DNA from: Soonwooa buanensis
Lineage (GTDB): Bacteria > Bacteroidota > Bacteroidia > Flavobacteriales > Weeksellaceae
Direction of reading: 5' to 3'
Assembly (NCBI RefSeq): GCF_900167905.1
Contig: NZ_FUYZ01000001.1
Span: 310,001 to 374,000 of the forward strand
Length of the DNA: 64,000 nt
Below, one piece after another: positions 8,844 through 17,356 of this stretch (position 1 is its first letter; each line of letters starts with the position of its first letter). The notes under the pieces are model-generated. The model was not told where the DNA came from. It saw only the letters and a list, made by a program, of their open reading frames with translations, and did no database searches. The position numbers and the translations under genes were made by a program.

Positions 8844-10202
8844 TTACAAAGCCTTTTTGTAAGCTTCCCAACCTGCCATTTTGTATTTAACAGCTTCTTG
8901 TTCTGGATTTTCAGCTTTATAAATACCACGTCCAACGATGATAAAATCCGTATGGTAATTATTAATCACTTTTTCTGGTGTGTTATATTGTTGGCCTTTG
9001 CTATCGCCAGCATCAGAAAGATTAACGCCTGGCGTCATCAAAATCAAATCGTCTGGGATTTCGTTTTGTGCAACACAAGCCATAACATTGGATTGATTTT
9101 CGATAATCTTCATCGCTTCTTCACGATAATGCGCATCTGTCAAAGTACCTTTAGAAGACATCCCCAAAATCGCTACGACGCCAACATTATGGAAGCCATC
9201 GAGACTTGCACTTCCACCAATTACTTGCGCCGTAACAAGATCTGCCCAGTTAGAAATCTTGTACATTCCGTATGAAAATTGCAATTCTTGCGTGTTACCA
9301 ATATCCGCAAATTTGCGATCTTCCATTATTAAGAAATTATGTTTTTGCGCTAAATCTTTTAATGGTAAAATCGTAGAATCTGCATCAAAATCTGTCAAAA
9401 TATCGATATGCGTTTTAAGCGCAACAATGTGCGGACCAACCATATCAGCAAAATCTAATAATTCGCGTGTTGACAAAATATCAGCCGAAGCGATAAGGTT
9501 AGAATTCTTTTCGATAGCGATTTCCAAAAGGCGTTTCGCCATTGGATGCTCTACTTTTTCTAATTTATTCTCGTAAGAAATTTTCTTTTTTTCTTGAAAC
9601 TGAACTTGGTTTCCGTTTAAGAAATCATTGATTCTAGCGACTTCCTCATCAGTAAGACATTCAATTTCCTTCAAAATCTTTACAACTTCCGAAATCGTAA
9701 ACAGCGTATGAACTTTGTAACCTTTGGCTTCTAATTTCTCTTTTCCACCTTGTTCTCTGTCTAATACTACAACAATATCGGCAACTTTTAAACCTTCATT
9801 TTCAACTTCTTCGATAGTTTCGACAAGCGATTTTCCTGATGTAATCACATCTTCCACCAAAAGACAGTTATCACCTTTTTTGTAAATTCCTTCAAGAAGT
9901 TTTTTAGTCCCGTAAGTTTTAGCTTCTTTTCTTTTGATAATCAACGGAATGTAACTTTCCAAAGACATCGCTGTCGCCATCGGAAGCGCTGCGTAAGGCA
10001 CACCGCAAATCACATCAAAATTATCTAATGGCAACATATCCAAAAGATAGTTGGCAAGATTTTTTAAGATTTTTGGTTCCGATGCCAAAGGACGTAAGTC
10101 AACATAAAAAGGGCTTTCGATACCGCTTTTTAATGTAAATCTTCCGAATTTGATAATGCCTAATTTGTAGCATTCTAAAAAGAATTCTCTTTTACTTTCC
10201 AT
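8844..10202 (-). CDS. Bifunctional orotate phosphoribosyltransferase / OMP decarboxylase
   Basis: A 452-residue fusion carrying out the last two steps of UMP synthesis. Residues 1-190 are the PyrE part, with the PRPP-binding loop LLVEDVITSGKS at about 114-125. Residues 215-452 are the decarboxylase, with Lys263 in ALKTHIDIL and the catalytic array MEDRKFADIGNT at about 293-304, and phosphate-binding IIVGRGIY near the end. The decarboxylase motif (K...EDRKFADIGNT) is that of eukaryotic UMP synthases and their bacterial relatives, not the LKLHDIPNT form of E. coli PyrF. Domain order matches the animal enzyme. It is a single-gene unit with its own terminator. Confidence 0.92.
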   Translation of the reverse strand: MESKREFFLECYKLGIIKFGRFTLKSGIESPFYVDLRPLASEPKILKNLANYLLDMLPLDNFDVICGVPYAALPMATAMSLESYIPLIIKRKEAKTYGTKKLLEGIYKKGDNCLLVEDVITSGKSLVETIEEVENEGLKVADIVVVLDREQGGKEKLEAKGYKVHTLFTISEVVKILKEIECLTDEEVARINDFLNGNQVQFQEKKKISYENKLEKVEHPMAKRLLEIAIEKNSNLIASADILSTRELLDFADMVGPHIVALKTHIDILTDFDADSTILPLKDLAQKHNFLIMEDRKFADIGNTQELQFSYGMYKISNWADLVTAQVIGGSASLDGFHNVGVVAILGMSSKGTLTDAHYREEAMKIIENQSNVMACVAQNEIPDDLILMTPGVNLSDAGDSKGQQYNTPEKVINNYHTDFIIVGRGIYKAENPEQEAVKYKMAGWEAYKKAL

Positions 10203-10297
10203 TTTTACTTTTCACTTTCTACAAAGTTAAAATTTAATTTTCAATATTGTAATTTTGCACGGTCAGAAATTGAATTTTTAAACATAAAATTTCTCAC

Positions 10298-10330
10298 AAG
10301 GCTTTCAGAGTTTAAAACTCTGAAAGCCTT
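10298..10330. repeat. Second copy of the AAGGCTTTCAGAGTT palindrome
   Basis: A 16-bp arm (10298-10313) pairs with 10315-10330. The arms match those of the palindrome after uvrA. Here it sits between divergently transcribed genes and is followed by AATAAAAG rather than a T-run, so it is not an obvious terminator. Confidence 0.7.
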
Positions 10331-10388
10331 AATAAAAGCAATATCTCATAGTACAGTCTCTGACAAAAAATTTAATATAAATTAAAAA

Positions 10389-11153
10389 ATGCTTCAACAA
10401 GACATCATCGATCTTCTTAACGAAAAAGCTGACTTTTATAATAATACATCATTCATTGAGAATGATCCCATCCAAATCCCACATCGTTTTGACAACAAGC
10501 AAGACATAGAAATTGCTGGTTTTCTTTCGGCAAGTATTGCTTGGGGAAATAGAAAAGCGATTATCAAAAATGCAGATTTGATGATGGAACTTACGGAAAA
10601 TTCACCGTATGATTTTGTTTTAAATTTTAAAAATTCAGATTTAGAGAAGTTTCCAGACAAAGCGGCGCATCGTACTTTTCACATGGAAGATTTTAAATAT
10701 TTCCTGAAACAATTCCAAAGAATTTATCGAGAACACGAAAGTTTGGAAGATTTATTTCTTTTAAAAAATGATGAAACCAACTTCTATCACAGCATTGAAC
10801 GTTTTAGGAAAGAATTTTTAAAAGAAGAACATCGTGCTCACAAACATGTAAGTTCGCCTTACAAAAACTCTGCATCAAAAAGGATTATGATGTTTTTGCG
10901 TTGGATGGTTCGCGAAGATAATCGTGGTGTCGATTTCGGAATTTGGAAGAATATTGACCAAGCTTATCTTTCGATTCCGTTGGATGTTCACACCGCTAAC
11001 ATTTCGAGAAAACTAAATCTTGTCACGCGAAAACAAAACGACTGGAAAACTTTAGAAGAATTGGATTTGGTTTTGAGACAACTTAATGCAAAAGACCCAG
11101 CAATTTATGACTACGCTTTATTCGGACTTGGCATCAGCAAAGAGTTTGAATAA
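10389..11153 (+). CDS. TIGR02757 family conserved protein
   Basis: A 254-residue soluble protein with the features of TIGR02757, a family common in Bacteroidota. Recognisable segments are IQIPHRFDNKQDIEIAGFL and WMVREDNRGVDFGIW, followed by LSIPLDVHTANISRKL. The latter half recalls the helix-hairpin-helix DNA glycosylase fold, but the family has no established activity, so no function is assigned. It is divergent from pyrE-pyrF. Downstream are two imperfect hairpins (11159-11183 and about 11230-11257) without clean T-tails. Confidence 0.8.
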   Translation: MLQQDIIDLLNEKADFYNNTSFIENDPIQIPHRFDNKQDIEIAGFLSASIAWGNRKAIIKNADLMMELTENSPYDFVLNFKNSDLEKFPDKAAHRTFHMEDFKYFLKQFQRIYREHESLEDLFLLKNDETNFYHSIERFRKEFLKEEHRAHKHVSSPYKNSASKRIMMFLRWMVREDNRGVDFGIWKNIDQAYLSIPLDVHTANISRKLNLVTRKQNDWKTLEELDLVLRQLNAKDPAIYDYALFGLGISKEFE

Positions 11154-11375
11154 AAAAAGAAGTGATTCTTTAGAAACCACTTCAATAGAAAGACATCTCA
11201 TTTTGTTTTAGTTAGTACCTATAAAAAAAAGAGACGGCTACCCAGCCATCTCAAAATGTATCAAATTAAGTTTAGTAATATCGAAAATATGTCTTGCCAA
11301 ACGTATCATTTCCATTATTTCTAGACTAAAGATATAAAATAATTCAATAAACAAGATGAATTAAATGTTAAAAAA

Positions 11376-11402
11376 TAAAAAAACTCAGTTCACACTGAGT
11401 TT
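11376..11402 (-). terminator. clpP terminator
   Basis: AAACTCAGT (11381-11389) pairs with ACTGAGTTT (11394-11402). On the minus strand the hairpin is followed by a long T-run immediately after clpP. Confidence 0.8.
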
Positions 11403-11408
11403 TTTATG

Positions 11409-12092
11409 TTATTTAGCGATTTTTCTTTCCAAAACCTCATCGACCATTCCGAAGCCTTTAGCTTCTTCCGACGTCATCCAATAGTCTCTGTCAGAGGCTT
11501 TTTCTACCCAATCGTAAGTTTGACCAGAGTGTTGAGAAATAATATCGTAAAGTTCTTTCTTCAACTTCAACATCTCTCTAAGGTTAATCTCCATATCCGA
11601 AGCTACACCTTGTGCACCGCCACTCGGTTGGTGAATCATCACGCGAGAATGCTTAAGTGCAGAACGTTTTCCTTTTTCACCTGCAACTAATAATACTGCA
11701 CCCATCGATGCCGCAATACCTGTACAGATTGTAGCAACATCTGGCTTGATAATTTGCATCGTGTCGTAGATTCCTAAACCTGCATAAACACTACCTCCTG
11801 GCGAGTTGATGTAAATCTGAATATCCTTAGATGGGTCAGAACTTTCTAAGAATAACAACTGAGCCGTCACAATATTCGCAACTTGGTCGTCAATTCCTGT
11901 TCCCAAAAAGATGATTCTGTCCATCATTAATCTTGAGAAAACGTCCATCTGTGCCACATTCATACGACGCTCTTCCATAATGTACGGTGTCAAATTAGTA
12001 GGATTGAACATTCCCATATATTGGTCGGTTGCAAGGCCATTGATACCTTGATGCTTCACCGCATAATCTCTAAATTCTTTTTTTAAGTCCAT
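11409..12092 (-). CDS. clpP: ATP-dependent Clp protease proteolytic subunit
   Basis: A serine peptidase that forms the tetradecameric chamber of ClpXP/ClpAP. With the start at 12092 (MDLKKEFRDYAVKHQG) it has 227 residues, the size of other flavobacterial ClpP proteins. The catalytic Ser is in GIAASMGAV (about 129), the His in MIHQPSGG (about 154) and the Asp in SDRDYWM (about 203). The frame stays open to an ATG at 12155, giving 21 more residues starting 4 bases after dnaG; this cannot be excluded. Probably co-transcribed with dnaG. Confidence 0.93.
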   Translation of the reverse strand: MDLKKEFRDYAVKHQGINGLATDQYMGMFNPTNLTPYIMEERRMNVAQMDVFSRLMMDRIIFLGTGIDDQVANIVTAQLLFLESSDPSKDIQIYINSPGGSVYAGLGIYDTMQIIKPDVATICTGIAASMGAVLLVAGEKGKRSALKHSRVMIHQPSGGAQGVASDMEINLREMLKLKKELYDIISQHSGQTYDWVEKASDRDYWMTSEEAKGFGMVDEVLERKIAK

Positions 12093-12159
12093 ATAAATTG
12101 GTATTTTTTTCGAGTTTGTATTTGCAATTTCTGTTCCTTTGCTAAAGTACGCCATTCTG

Positions 12160-14082
12160 TCATAAAATCCTATACAACATGGCGTCTAAGTGGTTGCGAA
12201 GTTGAGAAAGTTTCACGATTTTAAAATAAATTTCTTCCTTTTCGTCTTCAGTTTCTAAAGCTTTTTTAAGATCCTCAATAATCTTCATGACATATTCTCG
12301 TTTGTAACGCAAAATTGTGTCACTAACCATTTTGGGAACAACTTCTTCTTCGCTGCTAAAATAAATATTAAACTTCGCCCAGTTGCTAGTTTCGTAAGGA
12401 TTAATCAGCGTATCCGCCATTTTACCAGAAATATCTTCGTCCATTAATTTAAAGAAAAACGAACTCGATCGTAATTCATCTTCTTGAAGTCCAGCTTTTA
12501 TTTCGTCAACGATTTTTTGATTGATTTCGGTTTGCAATTGACAATCATCTTCTTCTAAATGTTGAATAATCTCTTCAATCACCGATATTTTGTAAGTTTC
12601 GCCTTCTGCATCTTTTCGTTCGATAACAACATCCCCAAACTTCATCATCAACTCAATTAGTTTTTCTTCTAAAACAAAAAGCGGACTGATTTTGCTATCA
12701 ATATTAGCAACAATCTCTAACTTTTGTTCAGGTTGCGCAATTTGAGGTCGTGGACGATGTTCCTTATCTTTATAATCTTTTTGAAGTTGTAATTCGTTAA
12801 ACAAATTCTGTTCGCTTAACTTAAATTTGTTCGCAACTTCTTTTAAATAAATTTCTTGTTTAAGACCATTAGTCACAAAAGCTACAGATTTTACAATCTC
12901 ACGAATTGCTTCTGCTTTTTTAATTGGGTCGTTATCGGTATTTTGGAAAAGTATTTCTGCTTTAAAATCGATAAAATCCTGTGCATGTTTGTGAATAAAA
13001 TCTTCAACATAATCTTGTGGATGTTTTCTCGAAAAACTGTCTGGATCATCACCATCAGGGAATAACAAAACGCGAATATTCATCCCTTCCGACAACAACA
13101 TATCAATACTTCGAAAACTCGCTTTAATCCCCGCAGCATCACCATCAAACAAAATCGTCACATTCTCCGTAAGACGTTTAATTAACTTGATTTGCTCGAC
13201 TGTTAACGCCGTTCCACTACTTGCAACAACATGCTCAATTCCGGCTTGATGAAGCGCAATAACGTCCATATAGCCTTCCACCAAAAGACAAAGATTCTGC
13301 TTAGAAATCGCTTGCTTGGATTGGAAAAGTCCGTAAAGAACATTGGATTTATGGTAAATTTCGGTTTCTGGCGAGTTGAGATACTTTGCTGTTTTGATGG
13401 TATTGTTAAGAATTCTACCTCCAAATCCTAAAACTCTTCCCGAAAAACTATGAATCGGAAACATCACACGTTCACGAAAACGATCAACACCTTTTGGTGC
13501 GTTTTCAGGAAAAACTGAAAGCCCTGATTTTTCGAGAATATCTTTGTCATAACCTTTGGCTAAAGCATATTCTGTAAAGGCATCTTTCTTCTCTGGCGAA
13601 TAACCAAGCTGAAATTTTTTAATGATATCCTGACGAAGTTCGCGCTCTCTAAAGTACGAAAGTCCAATCTGTTGACCTTCTTCGGCATCCCAAAGTTGCT
13701 CAATAAAAAAGTCATTGGCAACTTCATGAATTTTATAGATTAAATCTTTTTGATCGCGTTGTTGCTTTTGCTCAGGCGACATTTCGACAATATCTTCCTC
13801 AACAGGAATGCCATATTTTTTCGCTAAATGTCGTAAAGCTTCGGGATAAGAAAAACCTTCTAATTCTTTTAGAAATGTGATAACACCACCACCTTTTCCC
13901 GACGAAAAATCCTTGAAAATTTGCTTACTTGGTGATACGATAAAACTTGGCGACTTCTCATCAACAAAGGGACTCAGACCTTTTAGGTTAGAGCCAGCGC
14001 GTTTTAGTTGTACATATTCGCCGATGATTTCTTCAATGCGGGCCGCAGAGAAAATTTTATCTATAGTTTCTTTAGTAATCAA
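12160..14082 (-). CDS. dnaG: DNA primase
   Basis: A 640-residue DnaG that makes RNA primers for replication. The N-terminal domain, the catalytic core (REREL...FGGR), the TOPRIM segment (LVEGYMDVIAL, FDGDAAG, FPDGDDPDSF) and a helicase-binding C-terminal region are present in order. The zinc-binding domain has lost its ligands: where E. coli has CPFH and CFGC, this protein has SPFV (37-40) and DFSS (58-61). The start is a TTG at 14082; no in-frame ATG fits the family N-terminus (ITKETIDKIF) better. clpP follows directly. Confidence 0.94.
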   Translation of the reverse strand: MITKETIDKIFSAARIEEIIGEYVQLKRAGSNLKGLSPFVDEKSPSFIVSPSKQIFKDFSSGKGGGVITFLKELEGFSYPEALRHLAKKYGIPVEEDIVEMSPEQKQQRDQKDLIYKIHEVANDFFIEQLWDAEEGQQIGLSYFRERELRQDIIKKFQLGYSPEKKDAFTEYALAKGYDKDILEKSGLSVFPENAPKGVDRFRERVMFPIHSFSGRVLGFGGRILNNTIKTAKYLNSPETEIYHKSNVLYGLFQSKQAISKQNLCLLVEGYMDVIALHQAGIEHVVASSGTALTVEQIKLIKRLTENVTILFDGDAAGIKASFRSIDMLLSEGMNIRVLLFPDGDDPDSFSRKHPQDYVEDFIHKHAQDFIDFKAEILFQNTDNDPIKKAEAIREIVKSVAFVTNGLKQEIYLKEVANKFKLSEQNLFNELQLQKDYKDKEHRPRPQIAQPEQKLEIVANIDSKISPLFVLEEKLIELMMKFGDVVIERKDAEGETYKISVIEEIIQHLEEDDCQLQTEINQKIVDEIKAGLQEDELRSSSFFFKLMDEDISGKMADTLINPYETSNWAKFNIYFSSEEEVVPKMVSDTILRYKREYVMKIIEDLKKALETEDEKEEIYFKIVKLSQLRNHLDAMLYRIL

Positions 14083-14255
14083 ATCCTATGAGTCATATTT
14101 ATATAGATTAATCTATACGTTTAAGATGCAAATTTACGCTTTGAATTGAGATAAAAGTAAAGGATTTAAAATAAATGCATTTTTAAGCTTCCATAAAATC
14201 TATATAATTTTTTATATATAAAAAGTAGGTGTAATTTTACAAAAATTTTTGAAAG

Positions 14256-14663
14256 ATGGAATTCAAGATTCGAAGTATCGAAGAATGGCAAGAAGTTGTT
14301 GATTATGTAAAATCCAAATTGGACAGACCAATCCTTTTATTAAAGGGAAATTTGGGTGCTGGTAAGACAACTTTCTCGCAACAATTGGTTTATGCTTTAG
14401 GCAGTGACGACGAAGTAAGCTCGCCGACCTACTCTATTGTTAACGAATATAATTCTCCGAACGGAAAAATATTTCATTTTGATCTTTATCGATTAAAAAA
14501 CATTGAAGAAGCTTATGATTTTGGCATCGAAGAATATCTTGATAACGCTTATCTCTGCATTATTGAGTGGCCAGAAATCTACGAAAGCGAGCTTCTACCT
14601 GAAGAATTCCACGAAATGCAAATTACCAACACGGACGAAGAAAGGATTATTAATTTCAATTAA
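14256..14663 (+). CDS. tsaE: tRNA threonylcarbamoyladenosine biosynthesis ATPase TsaE
   Basis: A 135-residue P-loop protein that partners TsaB and TsaD in making the t6A37 modification of ANN-decoding tRNAs. Walker A is LLKGNLGAGKTTFSQQL; the family segments VSSPTYSIVNEY and IFHFDLYRLKN and the C-terminal IIEWPEI follow in order. It heads a plus-strand run with alanine dehydrogenase, though that gene has its own likely promoter. Confidence 0.93.
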   Translation: MEFKIRSIEEWQEVVDYVKSKLDRPILLLKGNLGAGKTTFSQQLVYALGSDDEVSSPTYSIVNEYNSPNGKIFHFDLYRLKNIEEAYDFGIEEYLDNAYLCIIEWPEIYESELLPEEFHEMQITNTDEERIINFN

Positions 14664-14684
14664 TGATATAATAAGCAAGTTGAT

Positions 14685-14692
14685 TATATTTG
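14685..14692 (+). promoter_or_regulatory. -7 promoter box for alanine dehydrogenase
   Basis: TATATTTG matches the Bacteroidota TAnnTTTG element and lies 32 bases before the ATG. The nearest upstream TTG (about 14680-14682) is too close to be a -33 element, so only the -7 box is convincing. Confidence 0.5.
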
Positions 14693-14723
14693 TATCTTTA
14701 ATCTAATAAAAATTGCAGACTGC

Positions 14724-15920
14724 ATGAGTCACACTTCTACCATATTTACGCCCTTTAAAGAGGAAGAACTTATCCCAAAAGAGGAAAAGCTTGAGGTTGT
14801 ACGCAAAGGAAAAATGCATAGCATTGGTATCCCAAAAGAAATTAGCCTTTCCGAAAAGAGATTATGTTTAATCCCTGATGCAGTGCAAGTCCTTGTGCAA
14901 GCGGGACACAAAGTTGTCATCGAAAAAGGTGCTGGCGAAGGTGCGCATTACACAGATTTGCAATATGCAGAAGCAGGTGCTTTAATAGTTGATAATCCGC
15001 AAGAGGCTTTTATACAAGATATTATTCTTAAAATAAATCCTCCAACATGCCAGGAAATTGATTATCTAAAACCGAATACTTATCTTATTTCGGCTTTGCA
15101 GCTTAATCTTCGAGACAAAGATTATTTTGTAAAATTATCTGAGAAAAAAATAAATGCTATCGCTTTCGAATTTATCACCGACGAATATGAGCAACTATCG
15201 CTTGTTAGACTAATTGGTGAGATTGCAGGAAGCGTTTCTATTTTATATGCGTCAGAACTTTTGGCTCTGTCAAGTGGTTTGATGTTAGGCGGAATCACAG
15301 GCGTTCGTCCAACCGAAGTTGTCATTATCGGTGCTGGTATCGTTGGCGAATTTGCGACTAAAGCTGCAATCGGATTAGGCGCTAATGTTCGAGTTTTTGA
15401 TAATTCTTTATCGAAACTTAGACGACTACATTCTATTGTTGATCATCGTGTACCAACTTCTATTATTGATCCTCGCGAATTAACAAAAGCGGTACGTCGT
15501 GCTGATGTTGTGATTGGCGCGTTACCAAGACTTAACCTTCCACCAGTTGTGACAGAAGATATGGTTTTAAAAATGAAAAAAGGTAGCGTGATCATCGATA
15601 TTACTGTGGACAACGGAAAAGCCATTGAAACTTCTGAATTGACGAGTCTTGAAAATCCTTTCATTATAAAACATGACGTTGTACATTGCGGACTTCCGAA
15701 TCTAACAGCGAGAATGCCAAGAAGTACGACCAAAGCAATTAGCAACTTCTTCCTAAGTTACATCCTTGGTTACGACGAAGACGGCGGTTACGAGAATATG
15801 CTACTTAGCAAAAAAGAGGTTAAACAAAGCCTTTACATGTACAAAGGTCGCCACACAAAATTGGTGATTTGCAAAAAATTCGATTTACCATATCACGACA
15901 TTAACTTGTTGATTTTCTAA
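14724..15920 (+). CDS. ald: Alanine dehydrogenase
   Basis: This 398-residue NAD-dependent enzyme interconverts alanine and pyruvate plus ammonia. Visible family features are the N-terminal GIPKEISLSEKRLCLIPD, the substrate-binding region around KINPPT, and the Rossmann loop VVIIGAGIVGEFATKAA, followed by the IDITVDNG and HCGLPNLTARMPRS segments. It is slightly longer at the N-terminus (about 30 residues) than firmicute Ald, as in other flavobacteria. A small membrane-anchored gene follows after 9 bases. Confidence 0.92.
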   Translation: MSHTSTIFTPFKEEELIPKEEKLEVVRKGKMHSIGIPKEISLSEKRLCLIPDAVQVLVQAGHKVVIEKGAGEGAHYTDLQYAEAGALIVDNPQEAFIQDIILKINPPTCQEIDYLKPNTYLISALQLNLRDKDYFVKLSEKKINAIAFEFITDEYEQLSLVRLIGEIAGSVSILYASELLALSSGLMLGGITGVRPTEVVIIGAGIVGEFATKAAIGLGANVRVFDNSLSKLRRLHSIVDHRVPTSIIDPRELTKAVRRADVVIGALPRLNLPPVVTEDMVLKMKKGSVIIDITVDNGKAIETSELTSLENPFIIKHDVVHCGLPNLTARMPRSTTKAISNFFLSYILGYDEDGGYENMLLSKKEVKQSLYMYKGRHTKLVICKKFDLPYHDINLLIF

Positions 15921-15929
15921 AAATAAATA

Positions 15930-16301
15930 ATGCTCAAAAAACTTAAATTCTATCTTATTGGATTTCTTCCAGGACTTATTATTGTCTTTTTCATTTTAAA
16001 TAAAAAAGGGGCGAGTTGCTCTTACTTCCCTAACGACAGGGTTATTGGAGAAAGTATGACCAAAGAAGTATCCATCCCAACTGCTTTGAAAGCGCAACTT
16101 GCGTCACAAAATATCGATACTAAATATCTGAAAGATTCCATTATTGCAAAAGGAACAATTGACTTTGACAAAAGCCAAGCGCAAAAGCAACCTTTCCCAG
16201 AATATTATATGACGTCGCCCGAAAAGAATCCAAAATACGAATTGACTTACGAAAAGACAAAAGATTCTGTGGTGATAAAAACTTTTAAAAAATTAAACTA
16301 A
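15930..16301 (+). CDS. Membrane-anchored hypothetical protein
   Basis: A 123-residue protein that I do not recognise. Residues 5-24 (LKFYLIGFLPGLIIVFFILN) form one membrane anchor; the rest is polar with a single Cys soon after the membrane (GASCSYFPNDR). It begins 9 bases after ald and is probably co-transcribed with it. It probably projects into the periplasm, with the anchor as an uncleaved signal. No function can be assigned. Confidence 0.7.
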   Translation: MLKKLKFYLIGFLPGLIIVFFILNKKGASCSYFPNDRVIGESMTKEVSIPTALKAQLASQNIDTKYLKDSIIAKGTIDFDKSQAQKQPFPEYYMTSPEKNPKYELTYEKTKDSVVIKTFKKLN

Positions 16302-16319
16302 AATTTGAAAGTCTTTTCA

Positions 16320-16327
16320 TAGCTTTG
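16320..16327 (+). promoter_or_regulatory. -7 promoter box of the tyrA leader
   Basis: TAGCTTTG is a perfect TAnnTTTG match. The expected start of transcription is about 4-6 bases later, at or just before the leader ATG (16333), so the leader peptide may be read from a nearly leaderless mRNA. A TTTG at 16304-16307 is closer than the usual 17-23-base spacing. Confidence 0.6.
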
Positions 16328-16332
16328 CAACA

Positions 16333-16374
16333 ATGTTTAACCAAGCAACATATTATTACGAATTAACAACCTAG
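16333..16374 (+). CDS. tyrA leader peptide with three consecutive Tyr codons
   Basis: A 13-codon ORF encoding MFNQATYYYELTT, ending in TAG at 16372-16374. Codons 7-9 are TAT TAT TAC, three tyrosines in a row, directly upstream of the gene for the tyrosine-specific step. It follows a -7 box and precedes mutually exclusive hairpins ending in an intrinsic terminator. This is the layout of a ribosome-mediated amino-acid attenuator. It is too short for routine gene calling. Function as a leader is inferred from composition, position and structure. Confidence 0.8.
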   Translation: MFNQATYYYELTT

Positions 16375-16431
16375 CCTAGGATGGAGATTTCGTATGCAAT
16401 ATAATAACCTCGTCCTAGGACGGGGTTTTTT
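16375..16431 (+). promoter_or_regulatory. Tyrosine attenuator: antiterminator and terminator before tyrA
   Basis: Terminator: CCTCGTC (16408-16414) pairs with GACGGGG (16419-16425, one G-T), then six T residues (16426-16431). Antiterminator: CCTAGGA (16375-16381) pairs perfectly with TCCTAGG (16413-16419), extendable by T-G and G-C pairs, and would disrupt the terminator. A ribosome stalled at the Tyr codons (16351-16359) leaves 16375 onward free, allowing antitermination. A ribosome reaching the stop at 16372-16374 covers this segment, so the terminator forms. The geometry fits Tyr-dependent control. Confidence 0.78.
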
Positions 16432-16449
16432 GTTTTTAAAATTAAAATT

Positions 16450-17295
16450 ATGACAATAGGACTTATTGGTGTCGGACTTATCGGCGGATCAATGGCTTTA
16501 AAATTAAAAGAAAAAAACTTTGCACAAAAAATCATAGGCTTTGATAAAAGTGAAGTCCATCTTTTGATGGCGAAAGACCTTAATATTATTGATGAAATCA
16601 CGACTTTTGAAAATCTTGTTCAGGATTCGGATTTAATAATCATCGCTTTACCCGTTGAAGCTACAAAAGTTGTTCTGCCAGAAGTTTTGGATAGGATTTC
16701 GGATAAAACCGTCGTGATGGACGTTGGATCTACGAAACAAGAAATAACTAACATCGTCGAACAACATCCGAATCGTAAAAACTTTGTGGCAAGTCATCCC
16801 ATGTGGGGAACCGAAAACAGCGGTCCAAAAGCAGCAACTTCCGAAGCTTTTAGCAATCGTGCCGCTGTTATTTGTAATCATGAAGATTCTTACGATTTCG
16901 CGGTGGAATTGGTGAAGCAAGTTTATGAAAATTTAGAAATGAACATCCTTTACATGGACGCTGACAAACACGATGTTCACACCGCATACATTTCGCACAT
17001 TTCGCATATTACGTCTTATGCTTTAGCAAATACCGTTTTGGAAAAAGAACGTGAAGAAGATACTATTTTCCAGTTGGCAAGTTCTGGATTTTCGAGCACG
17101 GTTCGTCTTGCAAAATCGCATCCAGAAATGTGGGTTCCGATTTTTAAACAAAACAAAGAAAATGTTTTGGATGTTCTTAATGAGCATATTTCCCAATTAA
17201 AAAAATTCAAATCCGCTTTAGAAAAAGAGAACTTCGACTTTTTGGAAGAACTTATTGTTAATGCTAATAGAATACGAGGCATTTTGGATAAATAA
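16450..17295 (+). CDS. tyrA: Prephenate dehydrogenase
   Basis: A 281-residue enzyme that oxidatively decarboxylates prephenate to 4-hydroxyphenylpyruvate on the way to tyrosine. The NAD-binding loop IGLIGVGLIGGSMAL is at residues 3-17; VMDVGSTKQEI and SHPMWGTENSGP are the substrate-site segments. The short length means no chorismate mutase or ACT domain is fused, so feedback control may rest on the upstream attenuator. It is a monocistronic unit with a terminator shared with the converging sdaA gene. Confidence 0.93.
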   Translation: MTIGLIGVGLIGGSMALKLKEKNFAQKIIGFDKSEVHLLMAKDLNIIDEITTFENLVQDSDLIIIALPVEATKVVLPEVLDRISDKTVVMDVGSTKQEITNIVEQHPNRKNFVASHPMWGTENSGPKAATSEAFSNRAAVICNHEDSYDFAVELVKQVYENLEMNILYMDADKHDVHTAYISHISHITSYALANTVLEKEREEDTIFQLASSGFSSTVRLAKSHPEMWVPIFKQNKENVLDVLNEHISQLKKFKSALEKENFDFLEELIVNANRIRGILDK

Positions 17296-17339
17296 AAAAA
17301 CCGCAAATTCGATTTTATAAACATTAATCAAATTTGCGG
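17294..17339. terminator. Terminator between tyrA and sdaA
   Basis: CCGCAAATT (17301-17309) pairs with AATTTGCGG (17331-17339) around a long loop. The A-run on the left gives a strong U-tail for the minus-strand sdaA transcript; the plus-strand tail is weaker. Confidence 0.65.
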
Positions 17340-17356
17340 CTTCTGTATTTTTTATT

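Noticed and set aside
16371-16431. Simple terminator of the upstream membrane-protein gene only
   Set aside because: The hairpin lies 107 bases after that gene, behind its own -7 box and a Tyr-rich ORF, and has a competing antiterminator.
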